A stretch of 64,000 nucleotides of DNA from Erythroxylum novogranatense (Eukaryota > Streptophyta > Magnoliopsida > Malpighiales > Erythroxylaceae). The notes beneath the pieces were generated by a model. The model did not search any database and had not been told where the DNA came from. It worked only from the letters and a program-made list of their open reading frames with translations. Within the stretch, counting starts at the first letter, position 1, and the number at the start of each line of letters is the position of its first letter. Shown one piece after another: positions 34,873-45,745 of the stretch. The position numbers and the translations under genes are program-made. The stretch covers positions 20,367,300 to 20,431,299 of the forward strand of contig CM057231.1 of the NCBI GenBank assembly GCA_029891385.1, in the 5' to 3' direction.

Positions 34873-35478
34873 AGGACATCATTGATCTTACCATTTCCAA
34901 TAGAGTTCTATTTCTCTCTCTGCTACACCATTCTGTTGAGGTGTACGAGGAGTCGACAAATTGGAAACAATTCCATTGTCAATTAAATATTGCTGGAACT
35001 CTCCGACAAATACTCACCACCTCGATCCGATCGAAGTCGTTTTAATGGCTTGCCAAGTTGCTTCTCACTTGACTTTGAATTCTTTGAACTTTTCAAAAGA
35101 TTCACTCTTTTATGCATCAAATACAAATAGCCATGTCTTGAGTAATCGCTCATAAAAGTTATGAAATATTCATAACCTCCTCTAGCTTGTACATTCATGG
35201 GCCCACACACATCAAGATGTACCATGTCCAATGTGGATTCAAATCTGTTTCCTTTAGAAGGAAATGAGGCTTTGTCATTTTCCTTCAATACAAGATTCAC
35301 AGTGGGTAATGGATCACTATCTAAGCCCATAAGGATCCCATCCTTTACTAGCCTGTCAAGTCTTTTCGATTGATATGACCCATCCTTAGATACCACAGAT
35401 ACTTTGAATTAATGCTAGAGATATTGGATTTTCTTGGTTTTATCAATTCTGTGGTGTTTAGTGAGCCTTTCATAGGTT
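34873..35478 (-). pseudogene. Angela integrase zinc domain remnant and catalytic core
   Basis: Open from 35396 to 34983. It covers LDRLVKDGILMG (zinc domain, with the Cys pair lost: PTVNLVLKEN), the first catalytic Asp in VHLDVCGPMNVQARGGYEYF and the second in LRSDRGGEYLSE. The third, Glu, is encoded in NGVAERE near 34915-34940 but in another frame. The DDE residues survive, but the HHCC cysteines do not. Confidence 0.85.
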
Positions 35479-36018
35479 CTATAAAAACAATCCCTGTTTA
35501 ATTATCGCTTCACAAATAAAATCCTTATTCTCATATATTGAAACAACCTTTTCAAAATATAAGGAATAGCAGATTTTATTAGACAAAAAGTAAATCATGT
35601 TCCTTACAATCATTGGCATGTAATAAACATCTTCCAAATATAACCTATGACCACTAGGAAAGTCCAAGATAACTACTCCCACTGATTCTGCTGAAACATA
35701 GGAACCATTTACTATCTTAACTTGAAACTGGCCTTTAGCAAGTCTTTTCCTTTGCTGGAACCCCTGCAAAGAATTACAAACATAGTTAGTGGCTCCTGAA
35801 TCTAATATCCAAGAAGTAGATAAATCTGCCACATTTCTAGTTCCTAACAAACTTAGGAAGCCCATACCTTGTTTGCTTTTGAGGGACTCTAGGTAGACTG
35901 GATAGTTTCTTTTCCAGTGGCCCATCTCATCACAGTGGAAACACTTTCCTTTGATGTTCTCTTTGGCCTTCTTTTTCATGGGTTTGGCCTTGACCCTTAT
36001 TTGGGCCTTCTTTTTCAT
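35479..36018 (-). pseudogene. Angela gag zinc knuckle and protease
   Basis: 180 residues, open. A Lys-rich stretch leads to CFHCDEMGHWKRNYP, a CCHC knuckle whose last Cys is Tyr, so metal binding is probably lost. The protease active site STSWILDSGATNYVCN is intact, followed by LYLEDVYYMPMIVRNMI. Normally this would be internal to gag-pol, so the apparent Met start is not meaningful. It overlaps the previous gag piece by 4 nt in another frame. Confidence 0.88.
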
Positions 36019-36348
36019 TGGACCCTTCTTCTTTTCCTCACACCAAACATCTCATGTAGGTGATGGACCATTGCACTAGCAGTTTTCATACAAGCAATTT
36101 GCTTTTGCAACATGCCACGATGAAGCTTTAATATAACACTTAGTAGTCTTGTCAGCATTCTGCCAACGCTCATGTTGTTGGACTTGCTCAAGAGTTGCAT
36201 CTCCACTTAGAGGTGTAGGCTCATTTTCAGTTAACACCCATGAAATACGTTCATATTGAAGAACAATGTCAAGGTTACGTCTCCATTCATTAAACTTGTC
36301 TCCATTTTCCAATTTGTTATTAGTCAAGAGTAGGGTGAGTGGATTCAT
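36015..36348 (-). pseudogene. Angela gag, internally deleted
   Basis: Starts at 36348 (MNPLTLLLTNNKLENGDKFN) and reads EWRRNLDIVLQYERISWVLT and AMVHHLHEMFG in two frames. Family gags continue for more than 100 residues after HEMFG; here the sequence goes straight to the Lys-rich knuckle region, so about 0.4 kb of capsid is missing. Without it the copy could not form particles itself. Confidence 0.82.
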
Positions 36349-37784
36349 TTTGTGGTTGATTATGTCTGAAAATATAAATTATTAAAACATGAGCATACTA
36401 GTCAACAATTTATGGAACTTTGTATAAAATCATGATGCATGTATGCATGATGATAGATTTAACAAAACTTAAAAAATTAAAACATTATCTGACGGTTATT
36501 TTCTTATCTACAACAGACTAAGTGACGGTGGGCCATCTTATCTATTAAAAGAAAAAGCTGGGACCCTCCCACTCAAAAACTACCAAGCATCTCATGCTCA
36601 ATTTTAAAGAAGCGTCTTAATTTGGTCCATACTTTTACCAACAGAGCTACGGTGGGCAGTTTATTGATAAAAAATGTTGAGTGTATAACCATTTGATTCA
36701 TTCACTAAAGATACCTACAAATCACGCCTCGGTGGGAGGTCATATTTGCTATCATTAAGTGGACTTATCCTTAAGGAGACCCAAACCATGCAAGATCTAG
36801 GATCCATGCCCTCCGATGGGGAGTAACACTTCACCACATGCAAACGGGCCATCATTTGGAGACCGTGGACTCTCACAGGAGCATCCTCTCCTACTCAATC
36901 TTTTTGGGCTTTATGTTTTAAATACCATCTTGTCTAGATGCAATTTATTATCCATCCTATATTGTTTCATTATATATCTCATACATAATGAATGCATGGC
37001 AAGGCCTAAGGTTGTCAATTTTCTAAATGACATGCAATCACATAATATCACATATTACAAGCATTCATTTCTCCATTCATCACATGAACTAATAAAGCCA
37101 CTTTTGATTGTCCATCTTAGAAACATAAAATAATTACAAGCCTTTTAGGCCCAAAATATGCTTCTTCATCTTGGATCTTCCGCTTCGAACTCTTCGCTAA
37201 CATGATCCGGCCCATTCGGTAAACAAAATGTAATGGCATTTATGAAATTAGAATTTTGTCATTTTGAAAAATAAAATTCCAGAACTAGATTTTAGAAAAC
37301 CAAATCTTTGTTTTGACAAAAATTCTAGCACTTGTTTTATTAAAACCAAACTCATTTCATGAAAATTAAACACAGCACTTAGTATTTTAGCAAAACCGAA
37401 ATTGGATTCTTTGAAACAAAAAATTCCAGCAACTTAGTTTTCACAAAACTTATGCCAAAACACAAAAGGATACACCGAAAATTTTACCTTTCCATTTCTT
37501 CAATCCATGGCTGCTCCTTCTTCATCATTACATCAATTTGTACATTACAAAATCAAATAAAATAGGAAAAAGAAACCAAGGAGGAAACATGGTGATGATA
37601 GACCACCCTCCTTGTTACAACCAAATGAAGAAATCTTACAAGATAAAATTTAACTTCTATGGACAACCAAAAGAGCAACATACACCATATATATTTCTAT
37701 CACATAAAAATATGCAGTATACATAAAAAGATTGCCAACCCATGCATCCACCATATAGGAACCGAAATCATGCATGAAAAATCG
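36349..37784 (-). other. Angela long untranslated leader
   Basis: About 1.4 kb between PBS and gag, no convincing frame. Three CGGTGGG words lie about 100 bp apart (36524, 36650, 36730 on the plus strand). Long structured leaders are usual for Angela/BARE-type elements and may hold packaging or dimerisation signals; none can be assigned from sequence. Confidence 0.6.
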
Positions 37785-37796
37785 GCTCTGATACCA
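37785..37796 (-). other. Angela primer binding site, tRNA-iMet
   Basis: Minus-strand TGGTATCAGAGC, two bases from the 5' LTR end at 37799. Confidence 0.92.
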
Positions 37797-37798
37797 AT

Positions 37799-39897
37799 TG
37801 TTGGATCGGAAAAAGAAAGCATGCTTAGTTTAGAGAAACGATAGATTTCAAAACTTTTTAAGAAATCATCTTGCAGCGGAAGCAATATATCCAAATCAAC
37901 ATGCTAATCCATACATGATATGGTATAAGGATAATAAAACCAAGAACAAGATAAAAGGAATTACCGACTCCTTCGCCACAGGCTTTAAATCCTCGTTGCG
38001 TATCCTCTCCTTCTTGTATCCAAATCCTTTGCCTTTGAGTCTTTTCCTTTAGTAATCTATCTTCTTCCTTGTAGTAGTATCCTCTACCAATTAGATTTAC
38101 CACTTGTTCTTCAAGGACAACTAGGTTAACAAAATCCTTTGGTGGGAAAGGAGAAGAAATATTTGGAGGAGATTTTCTTAAGAAGAAGAACCAAAATCAA
38201 ACTCTTTCAATTCTTTCACTTAGGAATTTCGGTTTTCTCTTGCATGAAAAGAGAGAATGTCTAAAAAACATGCAAGAACCCTTTCTTACATCTCAATTTC
38301 GAAATATGCATAAATGGAAAGAGTGAGAGGCATCCAATGCATCACTTCTTACATTAATCACTCATCAAATAGCCAATAAATGAGACTTACTTCATTTATC
38401 TTGAAAATGGCTATTTGAAAAGACCATAACCTATAATTGAATACCTATTTCGGTTTTGGCAAGAAGAAAGAAGGAAGATGGTCCATATAATGCACATCTT
38501 TCATCTTTAATCTAATGAATGCAAATAGGTTACATGCCAACATTAAAAGCCAACCATTAAACCATTTAATGGTAAGTTCATAACTCCATTTAATAATGAT
38601 GAACCATAATAAAGACCATCTTTATTTAGTATTTTAATGTCAAATGTGTGGTTACACATCTAACCTAACACAATTTCGAAATTGCTTCTTCTCCATTTTA
38701 AAAAATTGTTTTAATACGCTTAATCTAATCAATTACATTAAACCAAAACAAGCCCATTTCTAAATGAACATATGGGCTTCCAATTAACCATTAATTAGTA
38801 TAAGCCCATCATTCAATTATGGACTTCTAAAGCCTCCAAACTACTTCTTACTTAGCTTGATAACCTTCCTTAAAGCCAAGTGGAGAATCTTATTGACTTT
38901 GATAATTCAAGCTCGAATAAGCCCGTAAATAATTCAATCTCATTGGAATTAATTCTAGCTTATTAACTAAATGTCATTCCACTAAAGGCAATTAGTTGAA
39001 CTCTTGAATTATTAAATATTATGAGAATATGTCCAATTGCATACCCTATTTAGAACCTTATTATAGTCATCCGCACAACAAAGGGTAAAATTACCGCTTT
39101 TGCCCTTATGTTGGTTTTTCCTTCTAGATCTCTCATTTTACTTTATATGGTGATTAACACATAAGATCTCATCTTAGTGTTAAGACTTGATGGGTAGCTA
39201 GTCCATCAAACTATCGCGCCAGCTTTAATCACCAAATCTCCTTAAAACATCTGAAGAGATGATAACACTATAAACTCTTTATTTGAGTGAATGTTCCACG
39301 ATACATGTTTCAATTAATAATTCCAACATGCATAACCGGATTAATACCTGTAAAAATCCATTCCGATCATATCAAGAATTATAATGAAACACATATGAGT
39401 TCACCACTCATCAAGATTGTGGTTCATAATAAGCGAATGCTTAAGTTGTATGTTTTAAGATTAAAGTAACGACCCACTTTATTCTTGAAAACATACTTGA
39501 TTTCGATTCATTTAATAGTGCCATTATCGATAGTCTACTACTATCATGATATGAAACTCATCATTCCCTTTAAGTAAACTCCTTTACTTATATGGAGATA
39601 AATCGCAACACTACTGATCTAAACCATAACCAAACAACCAACTTGATTATTCAACTGTGAATCAATTAATTGATTCTAATAATATACATGTTTCCCATAC
39701 ATCTCTATGTATATGTATATTACTTACAAATGAATCTTGGTACCTTATGACCAGATATATAATGCTCATACAGATAAAACCAAACTCTTTTGTTTTATTA
39801 ATAATAAATATTTTCATTACAAAATCAGAATCAAGAAGATAAAGTTACATGTAAATACACTTGCTTTCCAGGGCACTATATTTACATAACTCCAACA
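37799..39897 (-). mobile_element. Angela 5' LTR
   Basis: 2,099 bp, near-identical to 30647-32750, followed by the right TSD copy ctttt. High LTR identity makes it one of the latest insertions in the window. Confidence 0.93.
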
Positions 39898-40120
39898 CTT
39901 TTCTCCTGCAATATAAAATAACAATTTGCAGTATCAATTGTTCTTAGAAAAATTATAATGCAATTAATGTCAATTTGTACAATTTTACTAGAAAAATGCA
40001 TAAAACATAAGCTCACTGTAAGAGATTAATTTAAACACAAAAATCATGAATTAAGAGTCAAAAAGTGCATTAACAACCATGAAAGTGTAGCCAATTATAT
40101 ATTAAACGTGGGCTCAATCA

Positions 40121-40726
40121 CAAGATTCAAGAAGCAAGAATCGAGAAGTAGTTGCAGACGAAGGCTATATATATGAGTTGAAGTCAAAGATTGCAAAGTT
40201 AGTTGAAAGTTAGTTGACTTACGGATACGCAAAAAAAAGCTTGTTTGTGAGATTATTGTGCGAATTAGCTGAGAGCTAGTGTTACTGTAACATAGTTCAA
40301 ACATTTTTGTAAGAAAGTAGTACAGATAGCCTGCAGAGGCTAAGAGTAAAAGAATACTGAGTGTAGAGACCTGAAGAGGCTCAGAAAGAATACTTGTAAA
40401 CGTTGAAGAGATAGTTGAATCTCAGAAAGACTTCTGAGGTCTGGACGTAGCCCACGGTTTGGGGTGAACCAATATAAAATTGCTGTGTCGACTTCTCTCT
40501 ACTCTATCTTTCTTTAAATTCAAAGTTTTGTTATTACTTAGATTTCAAAACAAGTTTTCAAAGTTTTGATTAATTCGGACTTACCGAAGTTTCTGTGAAA
40601 AGAACTTGTTTTTAACAAAATGTTTTCTGGAAAGATTTTCAAAAAGGGGAATACACAATTCAACCCCCCTTCTCGTGTATTTATATATCGTATTATAAGC
40701 ATTGTCATAACGTGTGATTTACTTTA
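40121..40726 (+). mobile_element. SIRE copy B 5' LTR, second part
   Basis: Resumes with CAAGATTCAAGAAGCAAG and ends GTGTGATTTACTTTA, where the 3' LTR has ACTTCA. Contains AATTCAACCCCCCTTCT and the R/U5 region shared with copy A. Confidence 0.92.
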
Positions 40727-40728
40727 AT

Positions 40729-40744
40729 TGGTATCAAAGCCTGG
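40729..40744 (+). other. SIRE copy B primer binding site, tRNA-iMet
   Basis: TGGTATCAAAGCCTGG, two bases after the LTR; one or two mismatches to TGGTATCAGAGCCAGG. Confidence 0.9.
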
Positions 40745-40783
40745 TATCCAAGGATCACTGTAGCAAAGTGTGGATCAAAGATA

Positions 40784-42420
40784 ATGGCAGAATCACATAT
40801 ATACATTGCAGAAGGTGCCTTAGTCACTAGACCTCCAGCATTCAACGGAGAAGACTATCATTACTGGAAAGATAGAATGCGGCTATTCATAGAATCTAAT
40901 TATGTCGACCTTTGGGATGTGATAGAGAATGGACCATATACACCAGTAGATGAAGATGGAAATCTTATTCCACGGACCAGATGGACGGCTGACCAAAAGG
41001 CAAGAATTCAGTTGAACTCTAAAGCAAAATTTTTCTTGACGTGTGCCCTGAGCAGGAGTGAGTATGACAAAGTCCACGAATGCGACACTGTGAAGGAGAT
41101 GTGGGACACATTGTCCATCGCTCATGAAGGCACAAACTAAGTCAAAGAATCCAAGATAAGCATTCTTGTGCACCAGTACGAGCTTTTCAAGATGAAAGAT
41201 GAAGAATCTATTGATCAAATGTTTAGAAGATTTCAAACAATTGTCAATGGATTGAAAGCCCTTAGAAGAACGTACAATAACCAAGACCATGTACGAAAGA
41301 TCTTAAGAAGTCTTCCGAAGAGGTGGAGACAAAAAGTTATAGTGGTGCAGGAAGCTAAGGATTTGAGCGTGCTAAAGCTTGACGAGTTGCTTGGATCACT
41401 GAAGATTCATGAAGTAACGCTCGATGCTGAAGACAAGCCTAAATGGGACAAGTCAATAGCACTGAAGGCCGGACAGAAGAATCACAAGACTCAAAGGAGG
41501 AGAAAGTCATCGAAAGCATTAAAGACTGAAGAGTCAAAGAATGATGACTCAAGTGAATCAGAATAAGAGTCAAGTGATGAAGATGACAAGTTATCTTTTA
41601 TTTCCCGAAAGATAAGACGGATGTGAAAGAAGAAGTCCAAAGGAAGTCAGCTCTTCAAGAAGAATTGCAAAGATGATGGTAAAGTAGAAAAGAAAACTAT
41701 CATATGCAACGAGTGTAATCAACCTAGACATTACAAGTTCGAATGTCCTACTCTAAAGAAGAAACCAAAGAAGAGTAGAGAAGGCAAGAAAAGTATGATG
41801 ACAACTTGGGAAGATCTAGATTCATCAGAGTCAGATACAAGTTCCAAGACATCTGAACATGCAAATATCTGCCTAGTAGCCAAGGAAGAAAGTGATGAGG
41901 AGGTAACTTCTGAATACGATAACTTGCATGATGCTTATTCAAAACTATTAGAGGATTCTCATGCTATTCTGAAACAGTATAAACTATTAAAGAAGAAGTA
42001 TGTAGAAAACCTTAAACATACAAAAGAAATATAGAGAGAAAATATCTGCTTAAAGAAACAAATAGAGGAGAAAAAGAAAGTTGTAGATAAATCTGAAGAG
42101 ATCAATCAGTTGAAGCTTAGAATTAAGAGTCTTTCATCTGATTTAGCTACCTTCACTGAGAGTACAAAGAAAATGAATGAGATGCTAGGAAAATGTAGAC
42201 ATCTGAGTGATAAAACCAAATTAGGGTTTACGGGTAATAAGTCTCATTATGATAGAAAGCCTTTTTCTCAAAATAAAAGGTATTACCAAACACGTATTCA
42301 TCAACAATCTAGTAAAAGGCATCAAAGGACTCATTATGTGCATATTACTAACCAGAAAGGACCCAAGAAAATTTGGGTACCAAAAAGTAAAATAGTTTCT
42401 CCTGCAGATATCCTTCCTTG
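40784..42420 (+). pseudogene. SIRE copy B gag
   Basis: Start codon at 40784 (MAESHIYIAEGALVTRPPAF), matching copy A. Frame: FNGEDYHYWKDRMRLFIESN, YDKVHECDTVKEMWDTLSIA, LVHQYELFKMKDEESIDQM (copia gag core), a Lys-rich region, the CCHC knuckle CNECNQPRHYKFEC (about 41706-41747, intact), an acidic and coiled-coil tail, and GPKKIWVPKSKIVSPAD. All pieces are in one frame, cut by stops at 41138, 41564, 41624, 42032 and 42419. Several of these correspond to Gln or Trp codons in copy A. Confidence 0.92.
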
Positions 42421-43555
42421 AAGATGCAACAAGCATTTGTTGGTATTTAGGCGATGGTCGTCATGACATATATTCGGAAGAAGATCTATGATCCTAGATC
42501 TTTAGTATAAGAAGGGAGGATTGGTGACTTTCGGAGACAACCAGCAGGGCAAGATAATTGGAATCGGTAAAATAGGTAAAGATTCCTTTGCATGCATAGA
42601 TAATGTACTGCTTGTTGATGGTCTGAAACACAATTTGATTAGTATCAGTCAATTGTATGATTCTTGTTTCTTAGTCACATTCAATCAAAATCTTTGTGAA
42701 GTCAGAAACAAAGATAGGTCTATATTCTTTTATGCCAAGAGAAGAAATAATCTTCATAAAATTGATTTAGAAGAGTTTCAAAATCAAAATGTTTCATGTT
42801 TTTTATCTTCTGAAGAAGAAAGACTAATCTGGCATAAAAAGCTAGGTCATGTCTCTTTTAAACACAATTCAAAGTTGGCAAAATATGATTTGGTAAGAGG
42901 TCTACCAAAAATGAGTTTTGAAAAAGAATTTTTCTGTGAAATTTTTTTGAAAGGGAAACAAGTTAAAACATCATTTTCTTCTAAAAATTTTGTAACATCT
43001 TCTAGACCTTTAGAGGTTTTACATATGGATTTATTTGGTCTAACTAGGATAATAAGTCTTGGTGGAAAGAAATATGGACTTGTTATTTTTGATGACTTTA
43101 CTAGGTTTTGTTGGATATTGTTTTTATCACACAAAGATGAGTCTTTTAAGTGTTTTAGGACCCTTTCCAGAAAGTTACAAATTGAAAAAGGAGTACCTAT
43201 AGCCAGTATCAGGAGTGATCATGGTGGAGAGTTTGAGAATGAGAAGTTTAGATTATACTGTGAGGAGAATGGGATCTTCCACAATTTCTCTACTCCTAAG
43301 ACCCCACAACAGAATGGAGTTGTTGAAAGGAAGAACAGGACGATTCAAAAGATGGAAAGGACTATGCTGTGTGAGATGAATCTTCCTAAGTACTTCTGAG
43401 CAGAAGCTGTGAATACAACGTGCTATATTTAGAATAGAATACTATTGCGACCTCTGTTAAAGAAGACTCCTTATAAGTTATAGAATGGAAAGAGACCGAA
43501 CATATCTTACTTTCATCCATTCGGTTGCAAGTGCTCTATTCTGAATACGAAGGAG
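42421..43555 (+). pseudogene. SIRE copy B protease remnant, GAG-pre-integrase and integrase
   Basis: The protease site is degenerate: out-of-frame CWYLGDGRHD (about 42438-42470) replaces the WYLDSGCSRHM of copy A. Open frame 42521-43399: [19 protein letters not shown], then RLIWHKKLGHVSFKH and CEIFLKGKQ (one zinc Cys replaced by Phe). Integrase core with all three catalytic residues: LHMDLFG, IRSDHGGEFEN and QQNGVVERKNRT. Stops at 43397, 43430 and near 43484 fall where copy A encodes Trp, Gln and Trp. Same frame as gag, so gag and pol were one reading frame. Confidence 0.92.
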
Positions 43556-44848
43556 TTGTTGAATAAGTTCGATTCAAAGACCTATTCAGGAATTTTTCTA
43601 AGCTGCTCATCATCATCTAAGGCATTTCGGGTATATAACCTTATCTCAAAGACAGTTGAGGAAACCATCCATGTCAAGTTTGATGATCGTTCTCAACCCC
43701 ATAAGGAAGATCACATGGAGAGTGAAGGTCCTTCAAAGAACTTAGATGATACAACAGAAACTCCATCATCAGGAACTCAAGTAGACAAGGTTGAGGATAT
43801 TCCAGAAACTAGTGGATTAAAAAGAGATTAGAAATATAGGAGTTCTCATCCAGAAGAGCTAATTATCGGGGAGATCTCATAAGGAGTTAGAACAAGGTCC
43901 AAATTCAGAAGAGAAGCTAATGTGGCTTTCATCTCTTAAATAGAGCCTAAGAAGATTAAGGAAGCTCTTCAGGACGAAGCTTAAGTTTTAACCATGCAAG
44001 AGGAGCTGAATCAGTTTACTAGGAATAATGTTTGGTCCTTAGTTCCAAAACCCTCAAAGAAATTCATTATAGGAACCAGATTGGTTTTTAAGAATAAGTT
44101 AGACGAATCAGGTAGAGTGAGTCAGAATAAAGCTAGATTAGTAGCACAAGGCTATAATTAGCAAGAAGGAATAGACTACAATGAGACATATGCTCCAGTA
44201 GCAAGACTTGAAGCTATTAGGATATTGCTGGCATATGCTGTTTGTCATGATATAAAGCTTTTTCAGATGGATGTGAAGAGTGCTTTTCTGAATGGTTTTA
44301 TAGACGAAGAGGTGTATGTTAAGCAACCTCTTGGTTTTGAGGGTGTTAGGAATCCAGATCATGTCTATAAACTTCATAAAGCTTTATACGGACTAAAGCA
44401 AGCTCCTAGAGCTTGGTATGATCGTCTAAGAACTTTTCTCTTAGAGAGTGGGTTTAGTAGAGGTCAATTTGATAAGACGCTTTTTAGAAAGAATTATGAG
44501 AATGAGTTTATTTTAGCACAAATCTATGTTGATGATATTATATTTGGTGCTACCTCAAAGAAGTTATGTATGAGTTTTGAGGGTCTGATGAAAAATGAGT
44601 TTGAGATGAGTATGATGGGTGAGTTAAAGTTCTTTCTTGGATTGCAAGTTAAGCAAACCGAAGAGAAAATCTTTATCCATCAACAAAAATATCTGAAAGA
44701 ATTGCTGTGTAAATTTGATATGAATAATGTAAAGTCTATGGCAACTCCGATGCATCCTTCGAACCTTTTGTCGAAAGATGAATCTGGTAAGAAGGTGGAT
44801 CAAACCCTGTATAAAGGGATGATCGGCTCTTTCTTGTATCAGATCTGA
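43556..44848 (+). pseudogene. SIRE copy B integrase tail and reverse transcriptase
   Basis: Integrase tail LNKFDSKTYSGIFL and AFRVYNLISKTVEETIHVKF, an acidic linker, then RT: EELNQFTRNNVWSLVPKP, GTRLVFKNKLDESG, GIDYNETYAPVARLEAIRIL, FQMDVKSAFLNGFIDEEVYV, LYGLKQAPRAWYDRL and the catalytic QIYVDDIIFGAT, ending KYLKELLCKFDM. RT motifs are intact. In-frame stops at 43829 and at four positions between there and 44220 correspond to probable Trp or Gln codons. The frame is lost after GSFLYQI at 44848 through a small indel. Confidence 0.93.
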
Positions 44849-44877
44849 CAGCGAGCGATATTATATTCGGTGTATGC

Positions 44878-45480
44878 TTGTGTGCAAGGTTTCAGGCTGA
44901 TCCTAGAGAGTCTCATTTTATTGCTATTAAAAGAATTATGAGATATCTCGCAGGTACTACTTATCTTTGTTTAATGTTTGAGAAAGGTAAAGATTTCAGG
45001 TTAATCGGATATTGCGATGCGGACTATGCCAGAGATAGAATTGAAAGGAAGAGCATTAGTGGAGGATGTCACTTTCTTGGCTCCAACCTAGTTTCCTGGT
45101 CAAGCAAGAGACAAAGCTTAATTGCTCTATCAACTGCCGAAGCCGAGTACATGTCTGCCGCAAGCTGTTGTTCACAAACATTGTGGATTAAATATCAACT
45201 AGAAGATTATTCAGTTCAAAAAGAGGAGATCCCAATCTATTATGACAACACCAGTGCCATAAATCTATCAAAGAACCCAATACAGCATTCGAGAGTAAAG
45301 CATATCGAATTCAGACATCATTTCTTGAAAGACTACGTTCAGAGAAAGGTGGTGAGACTACAGTTCATTGAAACAGAGTACCAATGGGCAGACATCTTCA
45401 CTAAACCATTGAGTGAAGAACGGTTCAAGGAAATTAGATGGAACCTTAACATGGTTATGTTAAATGAGCAGTCAGACTAA
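44878..45480 (+). pseudogene. SIRE copy B RNase H
   Basis: 200 residues, open, in a different frame from RT. Motifs: ARFQADPRESHFIAIKRIMR, LIGYCDADYARDRIERKSIS, LIALSTAEAEYMSAASCCSQ, IYYDNTSAINLSKNP, HIEFRHHFLKDYV and WADIFTKPLSEERF. The catalytic D-E-D-D positions are all present, and the piece ends at the natural pol C-terminus. A single frameshift near 44850 separates it from RT. Confidence 0.93.
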
Positions 45481-45745
45481 GAGATCGTCAAAGTTAACGG
45501 CGTCAGAAACAGTGGTTTACAGCTGGTAACTTCTCTCGCAAGGAAGTTATGGAGGGAAAGTTTCAGAGTCTTGAGGATCCCAACGATTCTAAAACACACC
45601 TGATAAGACCCTTCGAGTAGTCTGAAATTGAAATCATTTCGATTACTCTAAAACACAAACGTTTCATCTCTCTTTCTCTAAAACTCTTGCAATCAACTTT
45701 ACCTTTGAAGAACAGCTTACTAGAGTCAGTTTCTATTCAGAATCA
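45481..45745 (+). other. Leader between pol and the extra reading frame
   Basis: 265 bp without coding sequence. A CT-rich tract (TTTCATCTCTCTTTCTCT) followed by CTTTGAAGAACAG/CTTAC could be a 3' splice site for a subgenomic mRNA of the downstream frame. It resembles a plant 5' UTR. Inference only. Confidence 0.4.

Larger units (their letters stand above)
30647..39897 (-). mobile_element. Ty1/copia retrotransposon, Angela type, youngest in the nest
   Basis: Complete ends with TSD ctttt (30642-30646 and 39898-39902). LTRs of 2.1 kb, highly similar; sense start TGTTGGAGTTATGTAAA, end TCCGATCCAACA. Minus-strand order: 5' LTR (37799-39897), tRNA-iMet PBS, long leader, truncated gag, protease, integrase, RT, RNase H, PPT and 3' LTR (30647-32750). 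The Angela call rests on the gag start (LLLTNNKLENGDKFNEW type), the LTR size and the long leader. Frames are broken and central gag is deleted, so it is non-autonomous. Confidence 0.93.
29056..40120 (-). mobile_element. Probable solo LTR (about 1.8 kb) inside the SIRE copy B LTR
   Basis: Starts TGATCGCGGCTTTG and ends GGGCTCAATCA, flanked by caaga (29051-29055 and 40121-40125). Removing the nested Angela element leaves about 1.8 kb. Layout resembles the Athila-like LTRs at 50554 and 59554: a TGA-C-GCG start, a GGTTGTCTCACTTAATCGG segment and an AGGAAAAGGGGTTTTG stretch. Sense is probably minus. Rejoining the host LTR leaves one extra 14-bp unit, so the duplication may instead be 19-20 bp (see findings). 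No coding sequence. Confidence 0.6.
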
